From contig NZ_JAFFSU010000001.1 in the NCBI RefSeq assembly GCF_017948455.1, forward strand, positions 434,001-498,000: 64,000 bases of DNA, given 5' to 3'. This DNA is from Streptomyces sp. GESEQ-4. GTDB lineage: Bacteria; Actinomycetota; Actinomycetes; Streptomycetales; Streptomycetaceae. The notes beneath the pieces were generated by a model. The model was given only the letters and a program-made list of their open reading frames with translations, had not been told where the DNA came from and did no database searches. Position numbers and translations under genes: made by a program. Below are positions 41,909 through 49,562 of the stretch, piece after piece. Position 1 is the stretch's first letter. Each line of letters begins with the position of its first letter.

Positions 41909-43969
41909 ATGTTCGAGCTGCCCCCACGGGTTCTGTTCGGTGCCGCCTACTACCACGAGTACCAGCCCTACGAACGCCTCAAGGACGACCTCGACCTGAT
42001 GGCCGAGGCCCGCTTCACGGTGATCCGGGTCGGCGAGTCGGTGTGGTCGACCTGGGAGCCGGAGAACGGCCGCTTCGACCTCGACTGGCTGCAACCGGTG
42101 CTGGACGGGGCACAGGAGCGGGGGATCGCCGTCGTCCTCGGAACGCCCACGTACGCGGTGCCGCCGTGGCTCGCCCGGCAGTACCCGGAGATCGCGGGGG
42201 AGCGTCGCACCGGTGAGCGGATCGGCTGGGGCGCCCGGCAGGAGGTCGACTTCACCCACCCGGCGTTCCGCTTCCACGCCGAGCGGATCATCCGCAAGGT
42301 CGTCGGCCGCTACGCCGACCACCCGGCCGTGATCGGCTTCCAGGTCGACAACGAACCCGGCCTCGAACTCTTCCACAATCACGGCGTGTTCCAGCGCTTC
42401 ACCGACGAACTGCGGGCGCGGTACGGAGACGTGGAGACCCTCAACCGAGCCTGGGGCCTGGTCTACTGGTCCCACCGGCTGTCCACGTGGGCCGACCTGT
42501 GGACCCCCGACAACAACGCACAGCCCCAGTACGACCTCGCCTGGCGCCGCTTCCAGGCCCGCCTCACCACCGAGTTCATCGCCTGGCAGGCGGACATCGT
42601 GCGCGAGTACGCCCGCCCCGGCCAGTTCGTCACCACCTGCATCTCCTACGACCGCAAGGGTGTCGAGGACGACAAACTCACCGAGCGCCTCGACGTCACG
42701 GCGGGCAACCCCTACTACACGATGCAGGACGCCCTCACCCTGCCCGACCGCAACCGCGACGATCAGGGCTGGACGACCAACGGCACCTGGGCGCTGTACC
42801 GCAGCGCGGACCGCATGTACTCCTCCCGCCAGGAGCCCTACCTGGTCACGGAGACCAACGCCCAGGCGATCGGCACCCCGTGGAACAACCGCCCGGCCTA
42901 CGACGGCCAGTGGCGCCAGGCCGCCTGGGCGCTGGTCTCCCGCGGCGCCTCGATGATCGAGTACTGGCACTGGCACACCCTGCACTTCGGCACCGAGACC
43001 TACTGGGGCGGCATCCTCCCGCACAACGGCCGCCCCGGACGCGTCTACCGCGAACTGGCTGTACTGGGAAAGGAGTTGGAGACGGCGGGTGACCTGGTGT
43101 CGGCCCTGACTCCCGACGCCGACGTGGCCTTCCTCTACTCCTCGCCGAGCAAGTGGGCGCTCCAGGCCCAGGCGCCACTCGCCCGGCCGGACGGGAGCGC
43201 CGACGAAAGCTCGTACCAGACCATCTTCGACGCCTTCTACCGCGGCGCCTTCGGCGCGGGCCTCCAGTCCCGCATCCTGCACCCCGGCCAACTGCCCGAC
43301 CACGACCTGCCCCCCGTCCTGGTCGCCCCCGCCTTCTACGCCGCCGACGACGAGACCCTCGACCGGCTCAAGGAGTACGCGGCCAACGGCGGCCACCTGA
43401 TCCTGGGCCCCCGCACCGCCTACGCCGACACCGAGGCCAGGGCCCGCACCGAGGCACAGCCGGGTCAGCTCGCCGAGGCGGCCGGAGTGACGTACGACGA
43501 ATTCAGCAACCTCGGAGCACCGCTCACCGTGACCGGCAGCTCGGACTTCCAACTCCCGCCGAGCGCCCACGCGTTGCACTGGGTGGATGGTCTGCAGCCG
43601 CAGGGCGCCGAGGAGCTGGCGGCGTACGAGCACCCGCACTTCGGGCGCTGGCCCGCGGCCACCACTCACCGGCATGGAGCCGGCCGGATCACCTATGTCG
43701 GCACGGTCCCCGACCCCGAGTTCGCCCGGGCCCTGTTCCAGTGGGCCGTCCCGGCGGACGAGTGGCGCCCGGCCCTGCCGAGCGTCACCGCGACCTCCGC
43801 CACCGCCCGGGACGGCCGGCGGGTGCGCTTCCTGCACAACTGGTCGTGGGACGAGGTGTCGGTTCCGGTGCCCGCGGCCGTACGGGATGTGCTGTCGGGC
43901 GCGGTGCACTCGGAGGCGGTGCCGCTGGGGCCCTGGGACGTGAAGGTGCTTCAGGAGGAGCGGCCGTAG
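41909..43969 (+). CDS. GH42 beta-galactosidase
   Basis: A 686-aa cytoplasmic enzyme that cleaves terminal beta-galactosides. The family start is RVLFGAAYYHEYQPYERLKD; a likely acid/base Glu is in FQVDNEPGLELF (about 145-156) and the nucleophile Glu in YLVTETNAQAIG (about 312-323). SMIEYWHWHTLHFGTETYWGG (shown only in part here, about 349-369) is typical of GH42. The trimerisation domain and small C-terminal beta domain follow, and the length is normal. AGGAGAAGC precedes ATG 41909, 30 bases after the ABC scar. Its 3' end overlaps the convergent lacI gene by 19 bases. Confidence 0.92.
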   Translation: MFELPPRVLFGAAYYHEYQPYERLKDDLDLMAEARFTVIRVGESVWSTWEPENGRFDLDWLQPVLDGAQERGIAVVLGTPTYAVPPWLARQYPEIAGERRTGERIGWGARQEVDFTHPAFRFHAERIIRKVVGRYADHPAVIGFQVDNEPGLELFHNHGVFQRFTDELRARYGDVETLNRAWGLVYWSHRLSTWADLWTPDNNAQPQYDLAWRRFQARLTTEFIAWQADIVREYARPGQFVTTCISYDRKGVEDDKLTERLDVTAGNPYYTMQDALTLPDRNRDDQGWTTNGTWALYRSADRMYSSRQEPYLVTETNAQAIGTPWNNRPAYDGQWRQAAWALVSRGASMIEYWHWHTLHFGTETYWGGILPHNGRPGRVYRELAVLGKELETAGDLVSALTPDADVAFLYSSPSKWALQAQAPLARPDGSADESSYQTIFDAFYRGAFGAGLQSRILHPGQLPDHDLPPVLVAPAFYAADDETLDRLKEYAANGGHLILGPRTAYADTEARARTEAQPGQLAEAAGVTYDEFSNLGAPLTVTGSSDFQLPPSAHALHWVDGLQPQGAEELAAYEHPHFGRWPAATTHRHGAGRITYVGTVPDPEFARALFQWAVPADEWRPALPSVTATSATARDGRRVRFLHNWSWDEVSVPVPAAVRDVLSGAVHSEAVPLGPWDVKVLQEERP

Positions 43970-45012
43970 GGACCGCTGCTGCGGCGGACGACCAGTTCGA
44001 CCGGGACGAGCGGCTCGACGCGGGGCGGCTCGGCGGGGTCGTCGATGCGGTTGAGCAGCAGCCGCAGTGACCGGGTGCCGATCTCGGCGAAGTCCGTGCG
44101 GACGGTGGTCAGCGGGGGGAGGAAATGGGCGGCCTCGGGGATGTCGTCGTAGCCGACGACGCTGACCTCCCCGGGGACGGCCCGCCCGGCCTCGTGCAGG
44201 GCGTGCAGGACGCCGAGCGCCATCTGGTCGTTGGACGCGAACACCGCCGTGACGTCGGAGCGGCCGGCCAGCTGTTGCCCCAGGTCGTATCCGGACTCGG
44301 CGCTCCAGTCGCCGGTCAGCGGAGCGTGCACCTCGGCCCCGGCCGCCTCCAGTGTCGCCTGCCAGCCGGCGACGCGCAGATCGGCGGAGGTCCATCCGGT
44401 CGGGCCCGCGATGTGGAAGACGGTCGGGTGACCGAGGCGCAGCAGGTGCTCGGTGGCGTCACGGGCGCCGATGCGGGAATTCGCGGTGACCAGGGGCGGG
44501 CCGCCGCCCCCGAGGTCGTTCTCCAGGACCACCAGCGGGCTGTCGAGACGGGCGTCCGCCAGCGCCCGGCCCACCCATGCCTGCGGGGCGATGGCGATCA
44601 CGCCGTCCGCGCCCTCGGCCGACAGCCGATCCACGGCCTGGACCACCGTGTACGGGTCGGCCGTGTCGAGGGCGATGGAGCTCACCAGGTAACCGGCCTC
44701 CTGCGCCGCCGTGTTGATCGCGGTGAGGATGGAGGCGGGCCCGTAGCGCGCCGCGTCGAAGGAGATCACGCCGAGCATGCGGGTCCTGCCGCTGGCCAGG
44801 GACCGGGCGCTGCGGCTCGGGCGGTAGCCGAGCGTACGCATCGCGGCCCGCACCGCCTCCCGGGTCTCGGGGCGCACCGCCGGGTTGTCGTTGAGCACCC
44901 GCGACACGGTCTGCTTCGAGACACCGGCCAGCCGGGCCACGTCATCCATGACAGGACGCGCCCCGGCAAAGTTCCGACGACTGCGCCCCTTCGGAACGGC
45001 GCTACTGGTCAT
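43951..45012 (-). CDS. LacI-family transcriptional regulator
   Basis: A 353-aa repressor with HTH at about residues 22-75 (DDVARLAGVSKQTVSRVLND, YRPSRSARSLASGRTRMLGV) and sugar-binding domain ending LTTVRTDFAEIGTRSLRLLL. GAGGAAG precedes ATG 45012. It reads leftwards, converging on the beta-galactosidase gene, and lies downstream of the MFS transporter gene on the same strand. A probable target is the palindrome over the MFS start (46444-46459). Confidence 0.9.
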   Translation of the reverse strand: MTSSAVPKGRSRRNFAGARPVMDDVARLAGVSKQTVSRVLNDNPAVRPETREAVRAAMRTLGYRPSRSARSLASGRTRMLGVISFDAARYGPASILTAINTAAQEAGYLVSSIALDTADPYTVVQAVDRLSAEGADGVIAIAPQAWVGRALADARLDSPLVVLENDLGGGGPPLVTANSRIGARDATEHLLRLGHPTVFHIAGPTGWTSADLRVAGWQATLEAAGAEVHAPLTGDWSAESGYDLGQQLAGRSDVTAVFASNDQMALGVLHALHEAGRAVPGEVSVVGYDDIPEAAHFLPPLTTVRTDFAEIGTRSLRLLLNRIDDPAEPPRVEPLVPVELVVRRSSGPYGRSS

Positions 45013-45073
45013 GGCGGGTGCTTCCTCGGCATCGCGGCGGGAGGTCCTCAGCATAGGCGGCACGCGCGGCGGG

Positions 45074-45093
45074 CCTGTCCCGGCCGGGACAGG
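45074..45093. promoter_or_regulatory. 20-bp perfect palindrome upstream of lacI
   Basis: CCTGTCCCGGCCGGGACAGG has no loop, making it more like a protein-binding site than a terminator. It lies 62 bases upstream of the lacI start. Nearby ACGGTAACCGT (45121-45131) is a second near-palindrome with the GTAAC core seen in the MFS operator. Either could be autoregulatory. Confidence 0.45.
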
Positions 45094-45142
45094 ACCCGAC
45101 TGTCGCGCCCCCCCCACCCGACGGTAACCGTCCCCGGCTGTC

Positions 45143-45173
45143 GCGGGCCGCGCCCCGCAGGGGCGCGGCCCGC
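45143..45173 (-). terminator. Hairpin terminator after the MFS gene
   Basis: Perfect 14-bp stem GCGGGCCGCGCCCC (45143-45156) with GGGGCGCGGCCCGC (45160-45173) and a 3-base loop, 57 bases after the MFS stop. It should end MFS transcription before lacI. Confidence 0.75.
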
Positions 45174-45217
45174 AAGGGGCGCGGGGAACTGCGCGATCAG
45201 CCCCCACCGGCCCGCAG
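45174..45217 (-). repeat. Dispersed Streptomyces repeat, copy 2
   Basis: AAGGGGCGCGGGGAACTGCG followed by CGATCAGCCCCCACCGGCCC is the same element as at 31846-31885. Here it lies in its usual setting, between a gene end and a terminator hairpin. Confidence 0.8.
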
Positions 45218-45229
45218 CGAACAAACCGC

Positions 45230-46435
45230 CTACCCAGCGGAGCTCTCAGCGCCGCGTCTCGTCGCGCGGATGAGCCAGAGCGTCGCCGCCAGGCACACCG
45301 CCGAGACGGCGCAGAGCAGCAGCGGCACCGCACGGATCCCGGACCACTCGATGGCCTTGCCGAGCGCCGGGCCGGCCGCGACACCGCCGATCATCGACGC
45401 GGCGATCACGACCGCACCGGCCCGCCGGGCGCCCGGGGCCGCCCGGTTCAGCCACGGCAGCCCGGTGGGAAAGATCGGCGCGATGAACAGACCGACCCCG
45501 GCGTACGCGCACGGGGCGAGGCCCGGCACGGCCGCCAGCAGCAGGCAGACCGTCATGCCCGCGCAGGAGACGGTGATGATGGCCTGCGCCGAGAAGCGCA
45601 GCGCGAGCGGCGCCACCAGGAAGCGGCCGACGGTCATCATCAGCCAGTACACGGACGTGGCGGTGGCCGCGGCCCCGGCGCCATAGCCCACGGTCTCCAG
45701 ATGGGTGGGCTCCCAGCCGCCCACCCCGGCCTCGATGCCCACGTGCAGGACATACAGCGCGACGAACACGGCGAGCACCGAGCCGAGGCTGCGGCGGAGG
45801 ACGCCCGCACCGGACTCCGGCACCTCACTGGCAGGCGGCGGCACCCGGTCCCGTACGCCTCTCAGGCACAGCAGCAACGGCAGGTTGGCCAGCGCGAAAC
45901 CGAGGAACACCGCGGGATAGTGCTCCGCGCCCACCGCACCGATCAGCGCCGGGCCGAGGATCGCGCCCACGCCGAAGTGCGCGTTGAGGACGTTCAGCAT
46001 CGCGGTGGAACGGCGGCCGAACCCGACCGCGAACAGCTGGTTCAGGCCGTAGTCGATCCCGCCGAACCCGAGCCCGGCGAGCAGCGCGGCGGCCAGGGCC
46101 ACGGGCCAGCTCTGCGCCAGCGCGAACCCGGCCGCACCGACCGCCATCAGCAGATAGGAGACGCCGAGCAGCCGCCGGTTGCCGATCCGGCCGTACAGCC
46201 GGTCGAAGAGCAGCACACCGGCCACCCCGCCCACGAAGTGCGCGCTCAGCGCCAGCCCGGCGGCCGAGGGCGACAGGCCGAACTCCTCGCGGAGGGCCGG
46301 GATCGAGGGGCCGTAGAGGGCCTGGAGCGCGCCGATGAGCACGAAGCCCACGCAGGACGCGACTACCGCGGAAGGCCTGAAGACGGACGGACCCGGGGGA
46401 GCGGTGAGGGGCCGGGCGGTCTGTTGTTCGGTCAC
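45230..46435 (-). CDS. Major facilitator superfamily transporter
   Basis: A 401-aa protein with about twelve membrane helices and the MFS loop pattern between helices 2 and 3 (LLFDRLYGRIGNRRLLG). It may move a sugar, because it sits between LacI genes and the beta-galactosidase. I place the start at GTG 46435 (VTEQQTARPL) and not at the in-frame ATG 46459, because 46444-46459 is a perfect operator-like palindrome and no ribosome binding site exists for either. With TTGACC upstream the transcript may start at the GTG (leaderless). Confidence 0.82.
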   Translation of the reverse strand: MTEQQTARPLTAPPGPSVFRPSAVVASCVGFVLIGALQALYGPSIPALREEFGLSPSAAGLALSAHFVGGVAGVLLFDRLYGRIGNRRLLGVSYLLMAVGAAGFALAQSWPVALAAALLAGLGFGGIDYGLNQLFAVGFGRRSTAMLNVLNAHFGVGAILGPALIGAVGAEHYPAVFLGFALANLPLLLCLRGVRDRVPPPASEVPESGAGVLRRSLGSVLAVFVALYVLHVGIEAGVGGWEPTHLETVGYGAGAAATATSVYWLMMTVGRFLVAPLALRFSAQAIITVSCAGMTVCLLLAAVPGLAPCAYAGVGLFIAPIFPTGLPWLNRAAPGARRAGAVVIAASMIGGVAAGPALGKAIEWSGIRAVPLLLCAVSAVCLAATLWLIRATRRGAESSAG

Positions 46436-46443
46436 GAGAAGGG

Positions 46444-46459
46444 ATGTTACCGGTAACAT
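46444..46459. promoter_or_regulatory. Operator palindrome ATGTTACCGGTAACAT at the MFS promoter
   Basis: Perfect 16-bp palindrome with the central CG step usual for LacI-family sites. It overlaps the likely -10 (TAACAT reading leftwards, with TTGACC 19 bases before). Position and symmetry imply repression of the transporter by a nearby LacI protein. Confidence 0.75.
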
Positions 46460-46500
46460 ACAGCGGCGGGTCAAGACCTGGGCGAGGCGGCAGTCGCCCC

Positions 46501-46526
46501 GTTGAGTAATCAACTGAGTAACCAAC
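46501..46526. promoter_or_regulatory. Repeats before the PadR gene
   Basis: GTTGAGTAATCAAC (46501-46514) is an inverted repeat (GTTGA/TCAAC), and TGAGTAATCAAC is followed directly by TGAGTAACCAAC (46515-46526), a tandem repeat. It lies 21-46 bases before the padR start and is a likely autoregulatory site. Confidence 0.5.
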
Positions 46527-46546
46527 GGACTGCTAATTTGAGGCCC

Positions 46547-47125
46547 ATGGCGTTGCGTAATGCGGTGATGGCCGCGCTGCTGGAGGGTGAGGCGTCCGGG
46601 TACGACCTCGCGAAGGGGTTCGAGGCCTCGGTGGCGAACTTCTGGATGGCCACGCCCCAGCAGCTCTACCGGGAGCTGGAGCGCATGGAGAACGAGGGGC
46701 TTGTCTCCGCCCGGGTCGTGCAGCAGGAACGCCGGCCCAACAAGCGGCTCTTCTCGCTCACCGAAGCCGGTCGCGACGTCCTGCGTGCCTATGTCGCCGA
46801 AGGGCCCTCGAAACCGACGGCCATCCGGGACGAACTGATGGTCAGGGTCCAGTGCGTCGACATCGGCGGCATCAGCGACATCGACGCCGTACGGGCCGCG
46901 GTCGTCGAGCGGATGGAGCGGTCCACCGCCAAGCTGGCCCGGTACGAGCGGATGCGCGAGCGGCTGCTGGCGGGACGCAGCGAGGACGAGTACTTCGCCG
47001 ACGCCGAGCGCATCGGGCCCTTCCTCACGCTGATGGGCGGGGTGGCCTTCGAGCGGGCGAACCTGGAGTGGGGCCGGACGGCGCTGCGGCGACTTGAGCA
47101 GCGCGCGTCGTCGGGGGTGGCGTAA
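46547..47125 (+). CDS. PadR-family transcriptional regulator
   Basis: A 192-aa regulator. Residues 1-85 are the PadR winged helix (MALRNAVMAALLEGEASGYD, QLYRELERMENEGLV), and the C-terminal part is the helical dimerisation region. I take ATG 46547, the usual PadR start; a TTG at 46502 would lie in the repeats. PadR proteins often repress an adjacent transporter, here possibly the divergent MFS gene. Confidence 0.87.
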   Translation: MALRNAVMAALLEGEASGYDLAKGFEASVANFWMATPQQLYRELERMENEGLVSARVVQQERRPNKRLFSLTEAGRDVLRAYVAEGPSKPTAIRDELMVRVQCVDIGGISDIDAVRAAVVERMERSTAKLARYERMRERLLAGRSEDEYFADAERIGPFLTLMGGVAFERANLEWGRTALRRLEQRASSGVA

Positions 47126-47138
47126 CGCGCGTCTCGGG

Positions 47139-48155
47139 TTATGAGCGCGCCAAGTGCCGCATCGCCAGGGCCAGTTGCAGCCTGAGCCGGCCCTGCGGGG
47201 TGCGCACCGGCCAGCCCAGCAGATGCTCGGCGTGGGCCAGCCGGTCCTGGAGCGTGGAGTGGTGCACGTTGATCCCGGTGGCCGCCGCGCGCAGGCTCGC
47301 CGTCGAGGCGACCGCGGTCAGCGTGGCCAGCAACCAGGGCGTCGACGCTGCCGCCGCCTCCACGGCGCGGACGTCGGGCGGGGGTTCGGCACCGGGGACG
47401 ACCAGGTCGGCGAGGAGCGCGATACCGCCCAGGTCGTCGGCGTGGACGACGCGCGTGCCGGGGTCCTGGGCGGTGCCGTCCGCCGTGAAGCGCAGGGCGG
47501 TGCGGGCCGCCGTCCAGGAGCGCGGCAGGTCGAGCACGGGGACGGCGGGGCCGACGCCCATGCGCTGTCCGGCGAGCGGTGGCTCGGTCTCCGGGTGTGC
47601 CGGTGCGATGCGGGGACGGCCGTCGTACGGCGCCAACGCGCGGGCCCGTCCCGCGGGGTCCAGGCCCAGCCGGCGGGCGGCGTGCAGCCGTGCCGCTTCC
47701 GGGGCGGTGGCGTCGAGGAGGGTCTCGACGAGGGCGGGGTCGTCGACGGGGGCCCGGCCCCGGGTGCGGTCGAGGACGCGCCGGACAGCACCGGCGGCCC
47801 GCTCCAGGATCACCGCGTCGACCACACTGGGCTGCTCCACAGGCGCACGCTCCAGCCACAGTGCCGGCGCACCGTCCGGAATCAGCGCCGAGGACGGCCA
47901 GCCGGGGTCCGGCGGGAGGTCGGAGTCCCGCCGGGTGCCGTCCGGCTCCACGCGCACCTGCACCCGCCGGTCGGCGTCGACGAGCCGCGCCGGCACCCCG
48001 GCCAGCACGGCCGCCCCGCGCACCAGCGCCTCCAGACCGGCCCGGGACTCGGACAGCCGGTCGAAGTAGGCGATGACCCGCACAGCGGCACCGGCATCCG
48101 GATCCAGCGCCGTCAGACGCCCGGCCAGCTCTTTCATCTGCCCATGGTGCGGCAT
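47139..48155 (-). CDS. PucR/CdaR-like transcriptional regulator
   Basis: A 338-aa protein with a C-terminal PucR-type helix-turn-helix (TASLRAAATGINVHHSTLQD, RLAHAEHLLGWPVRTPQGRL), the hallmark of CdaR/PucR regulators. The N-terminal two thirds are a sensing region of unknown ligand. The start is uncertain: ATG 48155, 48146 and 48137 are all in or near frame without a clear ribosome binding site. Reading further upstream would enter duplicated esterase sequence, so I end it at 48155. Its stop is 13 bases from the convergent padR stop. Confidence 0.8.
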   Translation of the reverse strand: MPHHGQMKELAGRLTALDPDAGAAVRVIAYFDRLSESRAGLEALVRGAAVLAGVPARLVDADRRVQVRVEPDGTRRDSDLPPDPGWPSSALIPDGAPALWLERAPVEQPSVVDAVILERAAGAVRRVLDRTRGRAPVDDPALVETLLDATAPEAARLHAARRLGLDPAGRARALAPYDGRPRIAPAHPETEPPLAGQRMGVGPAVPVLDLPRSWTAARTALRFTADGTAQDPGTRVVHADDLGGIALLADLVVPGAEPPPDVRAVEAAAASTPWLLATLTAVASTASLRAAATGINVHHSTLQDRLAHAEHLLGWPVRTPQGRLRLQLALAMRHLARS

Positions 48156-48184
48156 CGAGGCGTGGATGAGGAACCGGCGGGGGC

Positions 48185-48440
48185 GTCGGATCGCCCGGGT
48201 GGCCCGGGTCCGGGCCGCCTGTGGGCATCGGATCCGGGGAGGGGGGATCGGTCGGGTTTCAGCTCCGCAGGAGCCGTCGTAGCCACTGCAGGTGTGCCGC
48301 CCGGGCGGCACGGGACAGGGCCGCCTGTGGGCATCGGATCCAGGGAAGCGGGGATCGGCCGGGCTTCAGTTCCCCAGCAGCCGTCGCAGCCACTGCAGGT
48401 GTGCCGCCCGGGCCGCCTGGGACAGGGCCGCCTGTGGGGC
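48185..48440 (-). repeat. Tandem duplication of the esterase gene 3' end (about 2.5 copies, period 106-107)
   Basis: CCGCCTGTGG with its surroundings recurs at 48215, 48321 and 48428. The true gene end (PQAALSQAARAAHLQWLRRL, LGN, stop 48366) is copied downstream as PQAALSRAARAAHLQWLRRL, RS, stop at 48259, and a third, diverged partial copy lies to its left. The whole space between the esterase and the next gene is built of this unit. Confidence 0.85.
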
Positions 48441-49340
48441 GAAGCCGTCGAAGCCGTGGAAGCCGCCTGGCCATACATGGAGCTCGGCCACGCCGCCGGC
48501 CTGCCAGAGGCGTGAGGCGTAGGCGACGACCTCGTCGCGGAAGGTCTCCGCGGAACCGACGTCCAGGAAGGCCGGCGGCAGCCCGGTCAGGTCCTCCGCC
48601 CGGGCCGGTGCCGCGTAGGCGGGCACGTCAGGGCCGCCGCGCGCCTCGCCGAGCAGGGCCGTCCAGCCGGTGTCGTTGGACGTGCGGTCCCATATGCCGA
48701 GGCCCGCCATCTGGTACGACGACGGCGTGTCGTTGCGGTCGTCCAGCATCGGGCACATCAGGAGCTGCCCGACCGGCTGCGGGCCCTTGCGGTCACGGGT
48801 GAGCAGAGCCAGCGCCGCGGACAGCCCGCCGCCCGCGCTGGCGCCGGCGACGACGATCCGCTCCGGGTCCCCGGTGATCTCCTCGGCGTGGTCGGCCGTC
48901 CACACCAGACCCGCGTACACGTCCTCGACCGGCGCCGGGTGCGGATGCTCGGGCGCCAGCCGGTACTCGACGGACACCACGACCGCGTCCAGCTCACGGG
49001 CCCAGGCCAGTGGTACGTCGACACCGACCCGGTTGGTGCCGAGGACCATGCCCCCGCCGTGGACGTGGTAGACGATCGGACGCGGGCCCGCGACGGGCTC
49101 GGCGGCCGGACGGCAGATCAGCAGCGAGATGTCCGGGGCTCCTTCCGGCCCTGGCACGACCCGGTCCTCGACCTCGAAGAACCCGCCCTCGGTGAGGTCC
49201 AGCTCGGCCAGCATCTGGATGCCCGGGCCGGTCCTCACCTCCTCGATCTCCTCCGAGGTGAGACTGGGCGAGATCATGTCCTTGATCGTCTCCAGCGCGG
49301 CGGCGAGCTCGGGGTCGAACGGGGGCGGCACCTGGGTCAT
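48366..49340 (-). CDS. Alpha/beta-hydrolase esterase (HSL/GDXG type)
   Basis: A 324-aa cytoplasmic esterase/lipase of the hormone-sensitive-lipase family. The oxyanion-hole motif is HVHGGGMVLGTNR (about residues 94-106), the nucleophile Ser is in VAGASAGGGLSAAL (about 164-177), and the catalytic Asp and His are in the C-terminal DVGSAETFRDEV and GGFHGFDGF. AGGAG precedes ATG 49340. The last 25 codons have been duplicated downstream. Substrate unknown. Confidence 0.9.
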   Translation of the reverse strand: MTQVPPPFDPELAAALETIKDMISPSLTSEEIEEVRTGPGIQMLAELDLTEGGFFEVEDRVVPGPEGAPDISLLICRPAAEPVAGPRPIVYHVHGGGMVLGTNRVGVDVPLAWARELDAVVVSVEYRLAPEHPHPAPVEDVYAGLVWTADHAEEITGDPERIVVAGASAGGGLSAALALLTRDRKGPQPVGQLLMCPMLDDRNDTPSSYQMAGLGIWDRTSNDTGWTALLGEARGGPDVPAYAAPARAEDLTGLPPAFLDVGSAETFRDEVVAYASRLWQAGGVAELHVWPGGFHGFDGFAPQAALSQAARAAHLQWLRRLLGN

Positions 49341-49562
49341 GGCTTCTCCTCACATCACGCTGTCGCGCGGCGGCTCTTGTGGACATCGTCCGCGCACGAC
49401 GGCGGCCCGGGAGCGCCGCCGTACGGCGGGTGGCACCCCGCTGACCAGCACATCCGTATATGAGACCTTGCCACGACATGACCTCTTGTTCACCTGCCGT
49501 CAGTGGAACGGAAAGGAAGCGGCGACAACGCTGTCCAGGCCCCACAGCACTAGGAGTTTTCC

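Noticed and set aside
41594..44395. Open frame of 933 codons on the - strand across GH42
   Set aside because: Antisense to GH42 with no recognisable domain; its right part is merely another frame of the LacI gene.
45074..45093. 20-bp palindrome as a terminator
   Set aside because: It has no loop, and a better hairpin at 45143-45173 already ends the MFS transcript; I prefer a protein-binding site.
49341..49562. Possible manganese (yybP-ykoY) riboswitch before terC
   Set aside because: I could not find the conserved loop motifs or a fitting stem set; only ordinary GC-rich leader is present.
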